A DNA stretch of 64,000 bases from positions 17,512,639-17,576,638 of the forward strand of contig NC_066855.1 of NCBI RefSeq assembly GCF_001640805.2, written 5' to 3'. This DNA comes from Lates calcarifer (lineage: Eukaryota > Chordata > Actinopteri > Centropomidae). The translations under genes and the position numbers were made by a program. Numbering within the stretch: position 1 is the stretch's first letter; the number at the start of each line of letters is the position of its first letter. The notes under the pieces were generated by a model. It had not been told where the DNA came from and searched no databases. It saw nothing but the letters and a program-made list of their open reading frames with translations. This document shows, piece by piece, positions 23,101 through 34,925 of the stretch.

Positions 23101-24923
23101 GAATGCGTTTACAAACCTTCATTTACTGACAGAGTAGAGAACTAGACTTTGGACAGTTTCCCGGGTTCAACAACCGCTGTCACTGCTTATTCAAGCAAAT
23201 ATGATTGACAAGCAATTCTAAGTGATGTGTGGGATCCTGCTTGAGAGGCTGTTGGTGTCGATTAACTTGCAAGATGGTGACAAATATTGTGTTTGGCTGC
23301 TGGCTGAAGGCCAATCGCATCCACTTCACATCAGTCAGAACTTAATATCAGAATAGATTTTTTTTAAACAAACGACAAAACAGGATTTTGTATTTAACCT
23401 CTGATATTTAAAATCGACATCTTTCAAGTAAATGTGACATTCAGTGAAACCTCTGAAACTAAGTAGACAACAGTCACACAGACTAGAATATTTCTCTCCT
23501 CGTACACTCTAATGACCGTGCACCAAAGCCTAAAATGGAACTTTTAAGTCCAGAACTCCGTTTGTAGTTGTTGTTGATGCTGATATAAAAGTCCATCCAG
23601 TTAGTCTGGCTCTGTTGATAAATGGAAAGTGCCTTTCCCAAGGCTGGTGTCTGAAACTCACTACAAAGCTTCTTTCTTTCTCCACTTGAATCACTTCCAT
23701 AGACTCACAGTGGACCAGATAACGCAGCTAATGGCTCTTCCAAAATCCATATATGACTTAATGGAAGTTCACTGTATTGAAACTCAGAGTGAAATAGGAC
23801 CTTTTTGCTTTCCGACAGCAGGAAATAGACAATCGTACCACTCATAACGTTTTATCTAAAGGTCATCCTCTGAAATAGAGTATGAAGTGATTTGATTTTT
23901 TTCCCCCCTTTTTCTCTTTTTTATGTGGACCGTTGATGTAGATACCCCTCAGAAATGATTTTATATTGCTTAATTAACAGTTTTGTACCTGAATGACTCC
24001 TAGCAGCTTCCTTGTAGAGGAAAGGTGATTTTAAGCAGTGATGTTGTGCTTGCAGGTCATCTAGTCATATACTGTTCATTCATATTCTCAGTATGAAATA
24101 GATATCCTTTATATACTGTAATTGTAAATCAGAAGAAAAGCAGCCCAGTTTTACTTATAGGTCCACACATCTTTTGACATGTAAATCACATTGTCAGTCA
24201 CTGGAACAATCAAGAAACCTACGTGTATGATGATGAGTTTAGTATCAACAAAAGCAACAGCAGATTAAGTGTTCTTGAAGACAAACTGTGTTCCTCTGCT
24301 TCAAATATGTGACACCATCAGTTTTTTTTCTGCTGCAATTTTCCCCATACTGCCTCAGCATTTCTCAGGCATTTACTGCAGGTGGAACTCAGTATATGTT
24401 CTCAAACAGATGGGGTCCCGTCTCATGTCACACTCAGTCTCAGCAGGATGGGTGAAGGACAGCAGGCTGAGTCAGGACAAATCCTAGTTCAAACCCAGGG
24501 CACCTGAGCAGAGTGAACGCTGCGTGTGGGTAATGGAGCGAGATGATGGCTACTTACCTTCCATAAATATGCTGCTACAGACAAAGCACAGACATTGTCA
24601 CAGAGTCACTGGTCAGTGAAACAGCTCAGCGTGAAAAGCGGAGGCATAAACTTTGATGTAGTTTGCATTCTAATGTGCTGCTTTCCATTCACTGCAAACG
24701 ACCTTATTTCACCTATAAAACGTCATTTGGAGTTATTTCTAGTGTGGCCTCTTGGTTATCCTTTATCATCACCATATATCTCATCATATGGAAACATAAC
24801 TTATTTTTCCCTGTGTGGGTACTAATGTGATTGAACTGGCTGATTGAATAAACCTGTGGTAGGAGATAAATATTGAGAATGCCCTGATGACAGGACATAC
24901 TGATGAAGAGCAGAGACCCGGTA
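23101..24923. other. Unique non-coding DNA
   Basis: No feature supported. A 72-codon plus-strand frame at 23629-23847 has ordinary amino-acid composition but no start context, splice context or family I recognise. Confidence 0.5.
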
Positions 24924-24974
24924 CACTGTGTATGCACTGTGTATGCACTGTGTATGCACTGTGTATACACTGTG
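24924..24974. repeat. 11-bp tandem repeat, 4.6 copies
   Basis: The unit CACTGTGTATG repeats at 24924, 24935, 24946 and 24957, with one base change in the fourth, then a partial copy to 24974. The minus strand encodes a HSAYTVHTQC-type repeat, which is only a translation of the tandem. Confidence 0.95.
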
Positions 24975-26019
24975 CCCCTGCTGCTTTTAAAATGAAAAAG
25001 AAAATGAGGGATGATTTCATATTGTGAGTGCAGCCTTTACATTCCTTTTCTTTAAAATGTCAATCATACAATTGTGATTGTTTGTCAATTGTAGAAAAAA
25101 AAAGATGTCATTGTCATTATTATAACAGACACATGGTTGGATGGAAGATGTAGATTGTCTCTACAATAATGATCAAGTGTGTAGTAGGTGACATAAAATA
25201 AGACACAAGGTAAATATGTTGTATATTTTTGAATGCAGTCAGTGGATAAACAAAACAAATCAATTCCAATGGGAGGAACTAGTTCTGGGGCTAACAAATG
25301 GGCACAGTCGATACAGGTATCTGAAGTCATTTTTGCCCAGAGAGAGAGAGCACTGAGGGTTCCTCATCCAAAATATTCATGTTGTATGTTTTGGTAAAAA
25401 ACACATGAAATAGTAAGTTGATGAATCATTGACAGAAAGTTAAACAACAGCAGTTTTGATTCATGATTAATCCTTTGAGCCATTTTTCAGTTGAAACTGT
25501 CAAAAGTGTTTTGTAAAATGACTCCTCCAAAATGTCATCTTCTATTTCCAGCTCTTTCCAGTAAACAAAACAACAAGACATGTGAATACATACATCACAC
25601 ACATACACACATCAGCAGGCTGACTGAAAAACGTCAGACAAAAGTTGCAGACCTAATTGATTTTTTTGATTTTGGCATTTGTAGATACAGTAAAGTATCT
25701 TAGGTAAGCTCCCATGTAATTGTGTTTGAAGAAAGAAGAGCTAAACACAGATTACGTAGCTTTTTCTTTTTAATTAGCCAGCAGAAGGCCAACTTAAAAC
25801 TATGACAAAAAGTTGTGAAATGAAATGTTTTCTCCTCAGGGACACGCGTCAGTAATGTCAACAGTTTTCATTGTTTTTTCTTGCTGCTCTTCTGCACCTT
25901 CTTCTGCTAGAATCAGACACAGTTACCGGACTAATTTTCAACCAGAGTTACAAGAAAGACTTACTGTATGTCATAAATCGAAGTGCATGATCTAGCGTTA
26001 GTTTATACTGTTCCGTATA
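24975..26019. other. Unique AT-rich non-coding DNA
   Basis: No feature recognised. Confidence 0.55.

Positions 26020-26064
<45 letters not shown>
26020..26064. repeat. (CA)22 microsatellite
   Basis: A pure CA run, followed by shorter interrupted CA runs at about 26174-26216. Confidence 0.96.
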
Positions 26065-26066
<2 letters not shown>

Positions 26067-27013
26067 CTGTCCTCTCCTTGTCTGTCCTCCCGAGCAGACG
26101 ATTTACGAGTCACAGCAGCGACGTCTCAGGCCATCGGCTCATGAAGACTTACTTTCTGTCAGGACACAGCTGCCCACACACACACACACACACACGCATG
26201 CACACACACGCACACAAATCCAGTAAACTTTATGCTGCTACAAATTCTCCTACGTAAGCTGCCTTTGGACTGACTATGGTTTACTTGTGCATACACACAG
26301 ATGCAGGTTCATGCACACACACAGTGAGAGCTACTTGAGGAGGAAGACGAGGAGGTTTTATTTGACTCTGGAGGGCCGTTTGATAGAAGTCATTATCTGA
26401 TTCCTGCTCTAACCTGATAGAACTGGATATTATAGCAGCAAGTGTGTGTGTGTTTGCCTCTGGCTCTGCAGAGTGCTATTTGTTTGTCAGTTCTGCTGTG
26501 TACCTATATGTGCACATTTGTGCAGTGGGAAATTACTATACATGCCCACATCCTCACTCCTGTACACTCCTGCAGGTAGTGAGTTTAAAACCATGCATAT
26601 CTGTGTTTTTGTGTCCATATATAGTCACAGTGGAGTTTGGAAACATAAGCAATGAGCTGGAGGGACAGTTTTCAATTTTAGGTGGCTATAACAAAATCAG
26701 GAAATGTACAGTATCTTGTAAGAGTGGGACTCTGGAGTGAAAATGCAGTTATTGCATTTACATACAGACAGTCTAACATAAACTCCAAAGAGTCAGGGCC
26801 AGTTTCTGTTACCATTGAGGAAATAAATGAAAAGCAATCTTTGCACATCTGTATATACACAGGTGGAAAAGAGACTGAATGATGAGTAGAAAAAAACTGA
26901 ATTAACTTCCTGCACTCACAGTCAGCTTAGTAGGTGGCCATGCTCCAGTGCAACAACATTTGTCAGACATTTCATTTTCTTAGTCTGGACATAGGTTTAA
27001 GTTCGTGACCCTG
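26065..27013. other. Non-coding DNA with one exon-like open frame
   Basis: Mostly unique sequence. The frame at 26682-26862 starts directly after a plausible acceptor (TTTTCAATTTTAG) and ends at CAG|GTGGAA. The internal peptide is not low-complexity, but I recognise no family, the opposite strand is also open, and an isolated exon of this kind arises by chance. I do not call it a gene. Confidence 0.4.
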
Positions 27014-27245
27014 ATGTAGGGCTGCCCCCTAAAAGTCAAGAAGGCCCAGAATTGACAAAAACTGTGATGGAAGTACAGGCAGGACAGTGCCTGGTCAATG
27101 CGGCTCATTTCTGTTGGCCATATCAACGATAATGTTGAGTGTTTCTAAAAATGAAAAATATAGATAAGAAAACGCATGAACGAACTAATCAATGTACTAA
27201 AAATTAAAACTCTCAGTCGACAAGTCTGTAGTTGCAGAGGTGAAT
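27014..27245 (+). mobile_element. Probable hAT-like MITE remnant
   Basis: Starts TAGGGCTGCCCCCTAAAAGT, the typical left end of a teleost MITE, and near its presumed right side has CAGTCGACAAGTC. No right terminal repeat or target duplication is visible, so the end is approximate. Confidence 0.45.
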
Positions 27246-27838
27246 ATTTAGGATTTTCCATCTAGCGTGTTGCTCTGAATAACCTACAGCTTCTCCTCTG
27301 GTCACCCACAGAGCCTGGTTGATTTCACAGAAGAGCAGCCTGTTCTTTAGGTCAGACCTCGGTCAGAATGATAATCAGAATGCAGAGGAGTACTTCCTGA
27401 AACTTAGTGGAGGACATGTTGCTATAGTTTGACATTATGTAGGCTGGTAGAGCTCAGCAGTAAGAGACAAATAAATCCTCAACCTTTCTGTCTGCAGTTC
27501 AGAAGTATCTGCTGTTATAGACCCAAAACAAGAGGAGGAACATGGCTGTAATACTACAGATTAGTCACCACAGGGTCAGATTTACTAAATACATTTTACA
27601 GATATCAGCTCTCAATTATGCAGAAAGAAATGCTTTAAACCTGGATGAGCTGATGTGTTTAGGTTTAGGATGATGTTGTATACAATAGACTGCTGTCTGT
27701 GTTATTTCTAGCTGAAACATGTTTTGCATTAGCAACCTTATAAATTGATTACAGAGTTTAGAGACTCAGATTGGAAATCTTGCCTCGTTCAGTCCTGGCG
27801 GATGAATACAGACCTTGTTGAATCCAGGTTAAATTAGT
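27246..27838. other. Unique non-coding DNA
   Basis: No feature recognised. Confidence 0.55.
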
Positions 27839-27955
27839 ATCAGCTTTTTTTCCCTCTCTGTTTCTTTTTCTGTCTCCTCTTTCACTTTCTGCCTTGTCCT
27901 CTGTTACTCTCTCTCTCTCTCTCTCTGTCATGCTCTCTCTGTCACTGTCACTGTA
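27839..27955. repeat. Pyrimidine tract with (TC)n
   Basis: C/T-rich plus strand with a CT run at about 27907-27927. The minus-strand Glu/Arg-rich frame across it is compositional. Confidence 0.8.
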
Positions 27956-30900
27956 CATTATCTGCTGAGTAATGGAGAGGGTTCCAGGGAGAAACTGAAT
28001 CTGAGGTGAACTGAGGTCAAGACGCTGTGAAAGGATTTAAATCCTCCCACAGGATCGGTGTTGTGGCTGTGCAGCAATCAGACTGAAACACAGCTAGATG
28101 TCGACAGAAACTTGAGCTCAGTGGTTTGGAAGAAGAGGCTCAGGGGGGACGACAAGATGAAGAGCGTCCCTGTCTGTTGAGAGTTAGGGGGCTGTAGGAA
28201 ATGAAGGTTTATGGGAAACAAAGTTTTAATTCAGAGGAGCCCCAGCATTAACATTCAGAGTGAACAATCACCTCTGACCTGGTCTGACATGTTTGTACAA
28301 ATGATCCTGAGGTGTTGAGATTAGTTTGTAAAGGACGTATTGACAGTCAAGTGCAGTACAAGGCGACTTTAATGAAGTTGAGGACAAAAATATAAACATC
28401 ATTACATTCTCATTTTCTGCGGTTTAAGAAACAGCATCTGCAAAGGTTGTGTAATTTGTATTCCTGAACAGTTCTGACACCACAAGTCTGGTTTGCATAT
28501 TAATAAACTTCCTTATTCAGCTCAACAAAGGCCTTTTGAATCTGTCAAGCACAGCTTCATCAGTGCTGGGGCTCCAACTCATTTTGTGAGATTGTCATTA
28601 TTGGAAGCTGCATGTTTATCTTTGGATTGTGGAGGACTTCATAACCAGGGAGGTATGTCAGTCTTCTATGGGAAGTGCTCTGATTAATTCTACTGTTGTC
28701 AGTGTTGTGTGCGACTTTCGGGGATTTAGTGTGGAGTGAACTCAGATATACTCACCTTAGTCATTTGTGTATTCACACTCATTTTGAAGGTTTAGCAGGT
28801 GAGTTCACACTGGATCAAGTTGTTTCAAATTAAATTAGTGTCATCGAGAGGAGCAGAAACTAAAATTACAGCCAGGTAATCCTCTATCCTTTCATGTGTT
28901 CCCACCTCCAGTATGGATATTACAACCATTTAAGTTGCAGATTTATTAATATTTTCTGTTACTTCTCATTGTTGGAAAAAGCTATGCTTACATTTATACT
29001 ATGTAGCACTTATGCACATGACTCAGTCCTCTGTGTGTCTGATTGGAGCATTCAGGTGTGAGCAACTGTACCTGTCCTGATTCCCAGCTTACCACCTAAA
29101 TATAACACCTATATGTTTATAGTGCTGTTTTTCCTCTATGCATTTTCAGCTATAGTTGTCACAGTATGGCCAGTTTGGCATTGGTCAGATGGTTGTCTTT
29201 TGAATTCAGGCAGAGGGACAATCATTTGAGCCCCACTTACCCATATTCTTTAAGTATCTCAAATCCAAGTAAAATCCTGAAGTCCTGATGATTCAAGATC
29301 TTAAATCTGATCTTGTTTTTTTTCAGCCACATGCAAATCAGGGTCTACCTCACTCCAGCCCAGATGTTGGTGATTCACCTGAGGTAGTTTAGTAAATGGA
29401 AAAATCACCAGAAAATAACAACTTCTGTTTTTTATCAGTTCTGTTACAGCATTAAACTTATTTGCTCACAACTATTGATTAGCTAACACAAACACATATA
29501 TGACTCATATGGACAGTGAGACGTTTCGTCATCTTAACTTGCTGTAACTCATGCCACTTGATCTCCCGTACAGATCATTCAGTCACTGCACTGATCAGGG
29601 ATCAGATAAATGCTACAACAGCTTATATGCCTCCAGTATGACCATCTGTGTGTGGAAAGTCCAAGAGCCCTTGCTTCCTGTTGCCTTTTATGTGACAGGA
29701 AGAATGATGACAAGTTTCATTGCCACTTCAGTTGCCATTGTCACAGGAGTAAAGACCCCGTAGAGGCCACTTCCACAGACCACTTAATGACATAGTTACA
29801 CTTGGGAGGAGTGAGCATTACGTAACCGCCTTGGTGAGATTGATTCATTTTCATCCTTTCAACATCTGGCTGGAACGGCATTTAAATCTGTCTCTTAGCT
29901 TATTGGTTATACTTAGTTTTTGTGATATACAGCGCGTATCTAATGAGGACCCACAGAGCGGCTAAATGGGATATGTAGTGCTCAGTAGACGAGAGTAGAT
30001 CTAATGTTTCTAATGCCTTGAAACCCCTTTCTGGAACACATTAAATGCACCTTTGCACCACTGGACATTATCTTGGCTTGCCATCTTTAAGACAACTTCT
30101 GAAAGTACTTTTTTTTTTGCACTTAGTTTTTGGCTAAACTACCCTCACTCACAGACTGTGCCACATTGACACTTTAAAAGCTGAAAGAAAAGCATGGCTG
30201 CTTTTATCATGATATAATTCATTTACGTTTACATTGGTGGCTGATTTTGGATGCTGAACAACATTGAAATTCACAGTGAGTAGTGGAAACAGTTTCTCCT
30301 GAGCTGTTTAGACTGAAGTTTATCATCAATAATGACAGCACATTGTTCTAATTTAAAGTTTCACAACTCTTCTACCTTATCTTTTAATTATTTTCTTTCC
30401 GATCCCAGCCAGTGGAGGGTAGCAAACACATAAGGCAGATACACACTCTTCAGTTGCTTTCACAGTAACCTCTCCTGTACCTGCTGTCATAGATAGCTGT
30501 AGCCCAGGTAATAAAATCTATTTTGTTTGTACTTCTTGTCCAATAGGTTTTTCCAGGCAAAATGATACTAAAGGCTTCAAGCTTCAGTGACTCCTCTAAA
30601 TGTCTAAATTTCTAAATAATAGATATAGATATCTGAAAAATAAGATTTTTATCCTCTAAAAGCTGTTATTTTTTTAAGTAAGCTGTGACCTTTGTTTTAT
30701 TACTACTGCACTTGCTGTAAGTTGTTCTGGGTGTAGAGACTGCAAAATAACAAAATGTCATGTCTGCGAGTGTAATAGATTCATTTAGGACTGGTATATC
30801 TGCCAAAAAGGGGGGTGGGGGGCAAAACAAAACCAGACAATCTTCAAATGGCACTGAAATATAAGGTCATTCTTCGGAGTTAAAAATTATTCAGAAACAT

Positions 30901-30990
30901 TGACTTTTATCAAAGTTCCTACAGAAGGCGATCAGAAACATGTTCCCCACCCAAAGGATCTCTCTGTTTCTGTTTGACTGATGATTATAT
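27956..30990. other. Unique non-coding DNA
   Basis: Three kilobases of ordinary AT-rich sequence without recognised genes or elements. A G6TG6 patch lies near 30809-30822. Confidence 0.55.
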
Positions 30991-31175
30991 GTTGGCAGCA
31001 GTGGAAGGGTTCACATGGAGGACATATCGTTCCTCGCCAGAGATAAGATTTCCACTTGCTCACAAGTGTCAGGGGAGTCTTGATTTCTCTCCGTCTGAAC
31101 TCGGCCGCCGAGGAACACCGGCTGGTCTTCTGTCGATAAGCCGAGAGGAGGAGAAGTGCGGCTTCACCACTCCTA
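30991..31175. other. CpG-bearing stretch within a 146-codon open frame
   Basis: A local GC/CpG rise (31090-31160) includes CTCGGCCGCCGAG, an inverted repeat at 31100-31112, and CACTTGCTCACAAGTG just upstream. The plus-strand open frame 30974-31414 covers it; its second half is Phe/Leu/Ser-rich pyrimidine-derived sequence. No protein family is recognised, so I read this as possible regulatory DNA. Confidence 0.3.
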
Positions 31176-31414
31176 TCAACTCTTTCTTCTTCTCCTGTCT
31201 TCTACCACTCCACTGCTTCACCAATCAGACCTTTCTAAAAAATGTATATATTTTTTATCCTCCTCTTCTCCTCCACCATCTTGAGGTGTTTTCAGATTTG
31301 GACAGTTTCAGACTTTTCCCCAGACTGATGAGAAACAAGATTGCTCTGAAGGCTGAAAAGCTTTTCCACAGTCTGAACCAAATTAGAAAAACTGATGTTT
31401 TTATAATTTGTTGA

Positions 31415-32684
31415 TTTGCCTCGTTCACATTGACAAAGCACTAGAAATAAGTGGTGCATTCAGGAACGCTTTTAGAAGAATTTTGCCCTTTGTTGCTGGG
31501 TTTGCACTCAGCAATCATTGTACTATTTAAAGCTGGATATCAGCTTCTTTGTAAAGTATAGTTAAGTGTTCGATTTCACCTGCTGTCGCTATCACATGCT
31601 AGTCAGGAAATACTGTCACAACATAGCTCAGGGTATTACAGTCATTACTCTGAGTAAAGTTCAGACATTAAGTGTCTTTCAGCACAAAACTACACTTGTA
31701 AAACACAAAAATGTCTGCACATAATGCAACACAAACATGGCTCCACATAATGTGCAGCAGCTGTAATATATGCTACATGCATGGACTCTGCTGCTTTGAC
31801 ACTGTAACACTCTAAAGTGCAAGCGTAACAGAGATTCTCCCAGAACTCCCACCCATGGCCTGAAGACAGAAGGAGACGTAGATAAGAACAACAGTAGTAG
31901 TTGTTCGTACTAAGACCAAGGGGCATGATCCCTCACCGGGTTCCCACTGGCAGTTTTTGATGGGCTCTGCAAAACTGGAGGGACCACTGCTAAGGATTCA
32001 ACACAGGTCGCTCCTGCTTTACCAAACCTTAGTAACTATTCACATGCAAAATCCTCTGTTGAAACCCAGGGGAATGTCTACATGGCCAGTCAGGTTTCTG
32101 TGGTAGATATCTACCTGTGTAAACCTGGTTTCTCCAACACTTTTACTCTGATTATGTAAACTTGTTTTTCTGTTTAATGCAGTTGCTCTAGAAACCATCA
32201 GTAACTGCTTATTTCAAAGCATGTAAGCACACTTTTGGATTGTTTAAGAATCTGTTCTGGTGACTGATGAACCAGTAATATAAATCAACAAATGTAATGA
32301 ATTACTGTCATGTTTTTTCTGCCCATTGGACATAAAAGTCACACTGAATCACAGCACATAGTTGGAATTGGTAGATCAAAGGATGCATCTGAAGCCTGTT
32401 TTTCTAAGTGTACTTAAAATGTACCCTAGGTCTAAAAATATACCTCTCCTCGAGCTTTCTGCGTTTGTGTGCGTGGGGGAGTATACAATCAAAAAGATAC
32501 ACACTCACGTACACACACGCACACACCCCTCTGACTCCTTTATAAAACATTCGAGCATCATCAGTTTTGTCTTCAAAGAGAAGATGAGGCTGGTGCGTGG
32601 AGGTGGGCGCCATGATGGATGGTCGGGTTATGTTTGTGTGTGTGATTGAGTGTGAGCGTGTTTGGGCCTTGCTTTCCTTTCATC
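31415..32684. other. Unique non-coding DNA
   Basis: No supported feature. Short CA patches lie at 32497-32526. Confidence 0.55.
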
Positions 32685-32890
32685 TTTGATGAAGAGCTAA
32701 ATAAGGCCTCTAGCTCTGATCCCATCAAACCCCTGAAACTCGCACGCTCCCAGAGGCGCTGCTTCCCTCGGAGACTGTCCTCCTGTAAAAAACGACCTCA
32801 CAGGTCGTATGTGCGAAGCAGTTCATTACGATTCATGTGTTTTATGGGCTGTAGTAATTATGGTAGCAGCAAAAGGAAGAAGTCAGGTGA
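32685..32890. other. Candidate conserved non-coding element
   Basis: Complex, CpG-bearing sequence with a perfect 7-bp stem ACGACCT-CAC-AGGTCGT and, further on, TTTTATGGGC followed by GTAATTATGG, words typical of posterior Hox and homeodomain sites. The 95-codon Arg/Ser-rich frame across it has no recognised domain. Confidence 0.3.
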
Positions 32891-33984
32891 CATTGTAGAG
32901 AGAGCAAGAAGATCCATGTTACGGGGAGGTTAGGGTGGACAGAGGGGATGACAAGAGCACAGGACTTTGATTTATCACTGTTATGATGATGAAGGTCAGT
33001 AACCTCTGTTGGTATGCTCCTATGAATTGTATCTGAGGGTAATGCAAAGTACCTATGGTCATTAAAGTTGGAGGACTTGTTCCCTCATACCTACGTTTGT
33101 GTATTTGTGTTTGTGTGTGTGTGTGTGCGGCTACAGTGTACTTTGGTACATGTCTTGTAGAGTGATGGATATGAGAAATAAAGTTAGTGAGAGACAAAAT
33201 GAGAAAATATTGCTTAAAATGAACAAATATGTGTTTGTAATCATTAGAGAAAAAACATGTTTTTAGAAGGTTCGCAATCAGTGTTTTTGGGCTTTCAACA
33301 AACATGGTGCCCGCAGCCCATCTGTTCTTTATTGTTTTTTGCCCAGATTTGACTCTCAAGTCAGATGTTTGTGATTGTGGCTGAGGTGAAATGACTAAAT
33401 AAACATGCTTTATGTGATCAGGAGTATCAAACTCTCACTCTTGCTTTACGTCTTTCACATTTATGCTGAACAGGCTTCACTCCACAACAACCACACCCAT
33501 GCACGCAAGTCTTGACCCCACCGCACTCTTTGCATTAATTTGATTTGATGCATTGCACTTGATCATATTATTTCTGCAGGGTGTGTTTGTGTGTGTGTTT
33601 TGAGTCTATGAATAGACCTCCCTGCTGACTGAATGGAGCTGTCAGTTTATTTCTGTGACAGGCAGAACTGGTAGTTGAAGAGGAGTGTTTTTGATATTCA
33701 GAGGTCGTTTGGCAGATCAGTTTCATTCGGCTCATGAAGCTCATATGAATATTTAAGGTTTTGCAGAATTCAGAAAGCACCAGAACAGAAGCTCCCATCA
33801 GACTTTTGTTATCACACAGCAGAAAACATTTGGACACTGAAACTCTCTCTAAAACACAGGAGCAGGTCCTCCAGTACTGAAGAACACTTTTTTGCACGAG
33901 TGATTTTAGGGTTAAATGTGTAAATGTGTATCACAGTCATTAACCATCCCCCTTGTTTGCCATTTCTGATTTAATCCAAATGTT
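32891..33984. other. Unique non-coding DNA
   Basis: A short TG run lies at about 33111-33127. No supported gene. Confidence 0.55.
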
Positions 33985-34115
33985 TTAATTATCTCAGTAT
34001 CTCAAGAAATCAACCTTTGAGGTAAGGAATCTGATTTCACAGGAATACGACTTTGTTATCCAAGATAACAAGATAATTAACTTGCGCCCTTGAGATAACA
34101 TGATACGTGTTAAAA
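33985..34115. repeat. Possible decayed 'gttatctcaagataac' palindromic repeat
   Basis: Words such as GTTATCCAAGATAACAAGAT, AATTAACTTG and TTGAGATAACATGA resemble a teleost dispersed repeat built from inverted GTTATC/GATAAC units. Only the 34050-34110 part is convincing. Confidence 0.4.
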
Positions 34116-34754
34116 TAAGCCGCTTTCAATTTTTCCATATTTTTGTGTTTTGTTGTGCCTTTTGTTTTAATCTCCACCCACAGAGTTGTTGTATGTGGTG
34201 TTTGGAGATAAGGCTTTTCGCAGTGTTCATACATTGTTTGCACACTGCATACACGCTCTCGACGTATTGTCTTGTGTGAGGATTGGGTAAAGTGGGATTT
34301 CCACCAAGGTTCCGAGATACAATACAACATTCTGTAATCACAGATTTGTCTCGGAGTTGTATGAACGTCATATGACCCCCTCTGCCATTACACCCCTTAA
34401 AACAAAATGCACACAAAAAACACAGTGCTTGCTAGCTACCCTGCTAACCTGCCATTACTCTGCACCACAGAAGGCCGAGCAATTGTCTCAGCTGACACAG
34501 AGAGGAAAGGAGGGTTTCAAAAGGAACCGATTGAGGTAGACAGATGGGGAAAAGGTGAAAAGGAGGTTTTAATGACAAAGTGCAGGCCACAAGGTATTTC
34601 TCCACCTCCTCCATCACCTTCTGCTCTTACCGTCTGGCTACCTCCCTCCCTCCTTCCATCACTGCCCAGTTGGTTACTGAAGTTGTAGGCGTGTAGGTGT
34701 GAGTGTTCCTCTGTTCATGGGGATGTATGCTGAAGTCAGAGGCAGAGCAAGAGA
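34116..34754. other. Unique non-coding DNA
   Basis: No supported feature. Confidence 0.5.
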
Positions 34755-34925
34755 CTAATTAAATCTAATCCTTCCCCTCTGAGACGGTCGAGCTCTATTC
34801 TAAGAGGAAACAGCATTATCCAGGGATAATCACATTCATGCTGGGCCTGCTGGGAGCACGTACGCCGCTGTCAGTCAACCCTCAGCTCCCATTCATCTTT
34901 AATAACTCCTTGCTCTCACTGCTAC
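34755..34925. other. Candidate conserved non-coding element with inverted GATA-type sites
   Basis: Contains ATTATCC-AG-GGATAAT (34815-34830), two inverted TTATCC half-sites, with CTAATTAAATCTAATCC upstream. Complex and free of simple repeats. Function is inferred from composition. Confidence 0.35.

Noticed and set aside
24420..24500. Possible tRNA gene (AGTTCAAACCC resembles a B-box)
   Set aside because: No acceptor stem or A-box at the right distance.
30974..31414. 146-codon plus-strand frame
   Set aside because: First third looks mixed, but no family is recognised, the second half is pyrimidine-derived, and there is no upstream promoter or downstream poly(A) signal I can tie to it. A translated search would decide.
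32646..32933. 95-codon Arg/Ser-rich frame
   Set aside because: Looks basic and protein-like, but no domain is recognised and the DNA has enhancer-type features instead.
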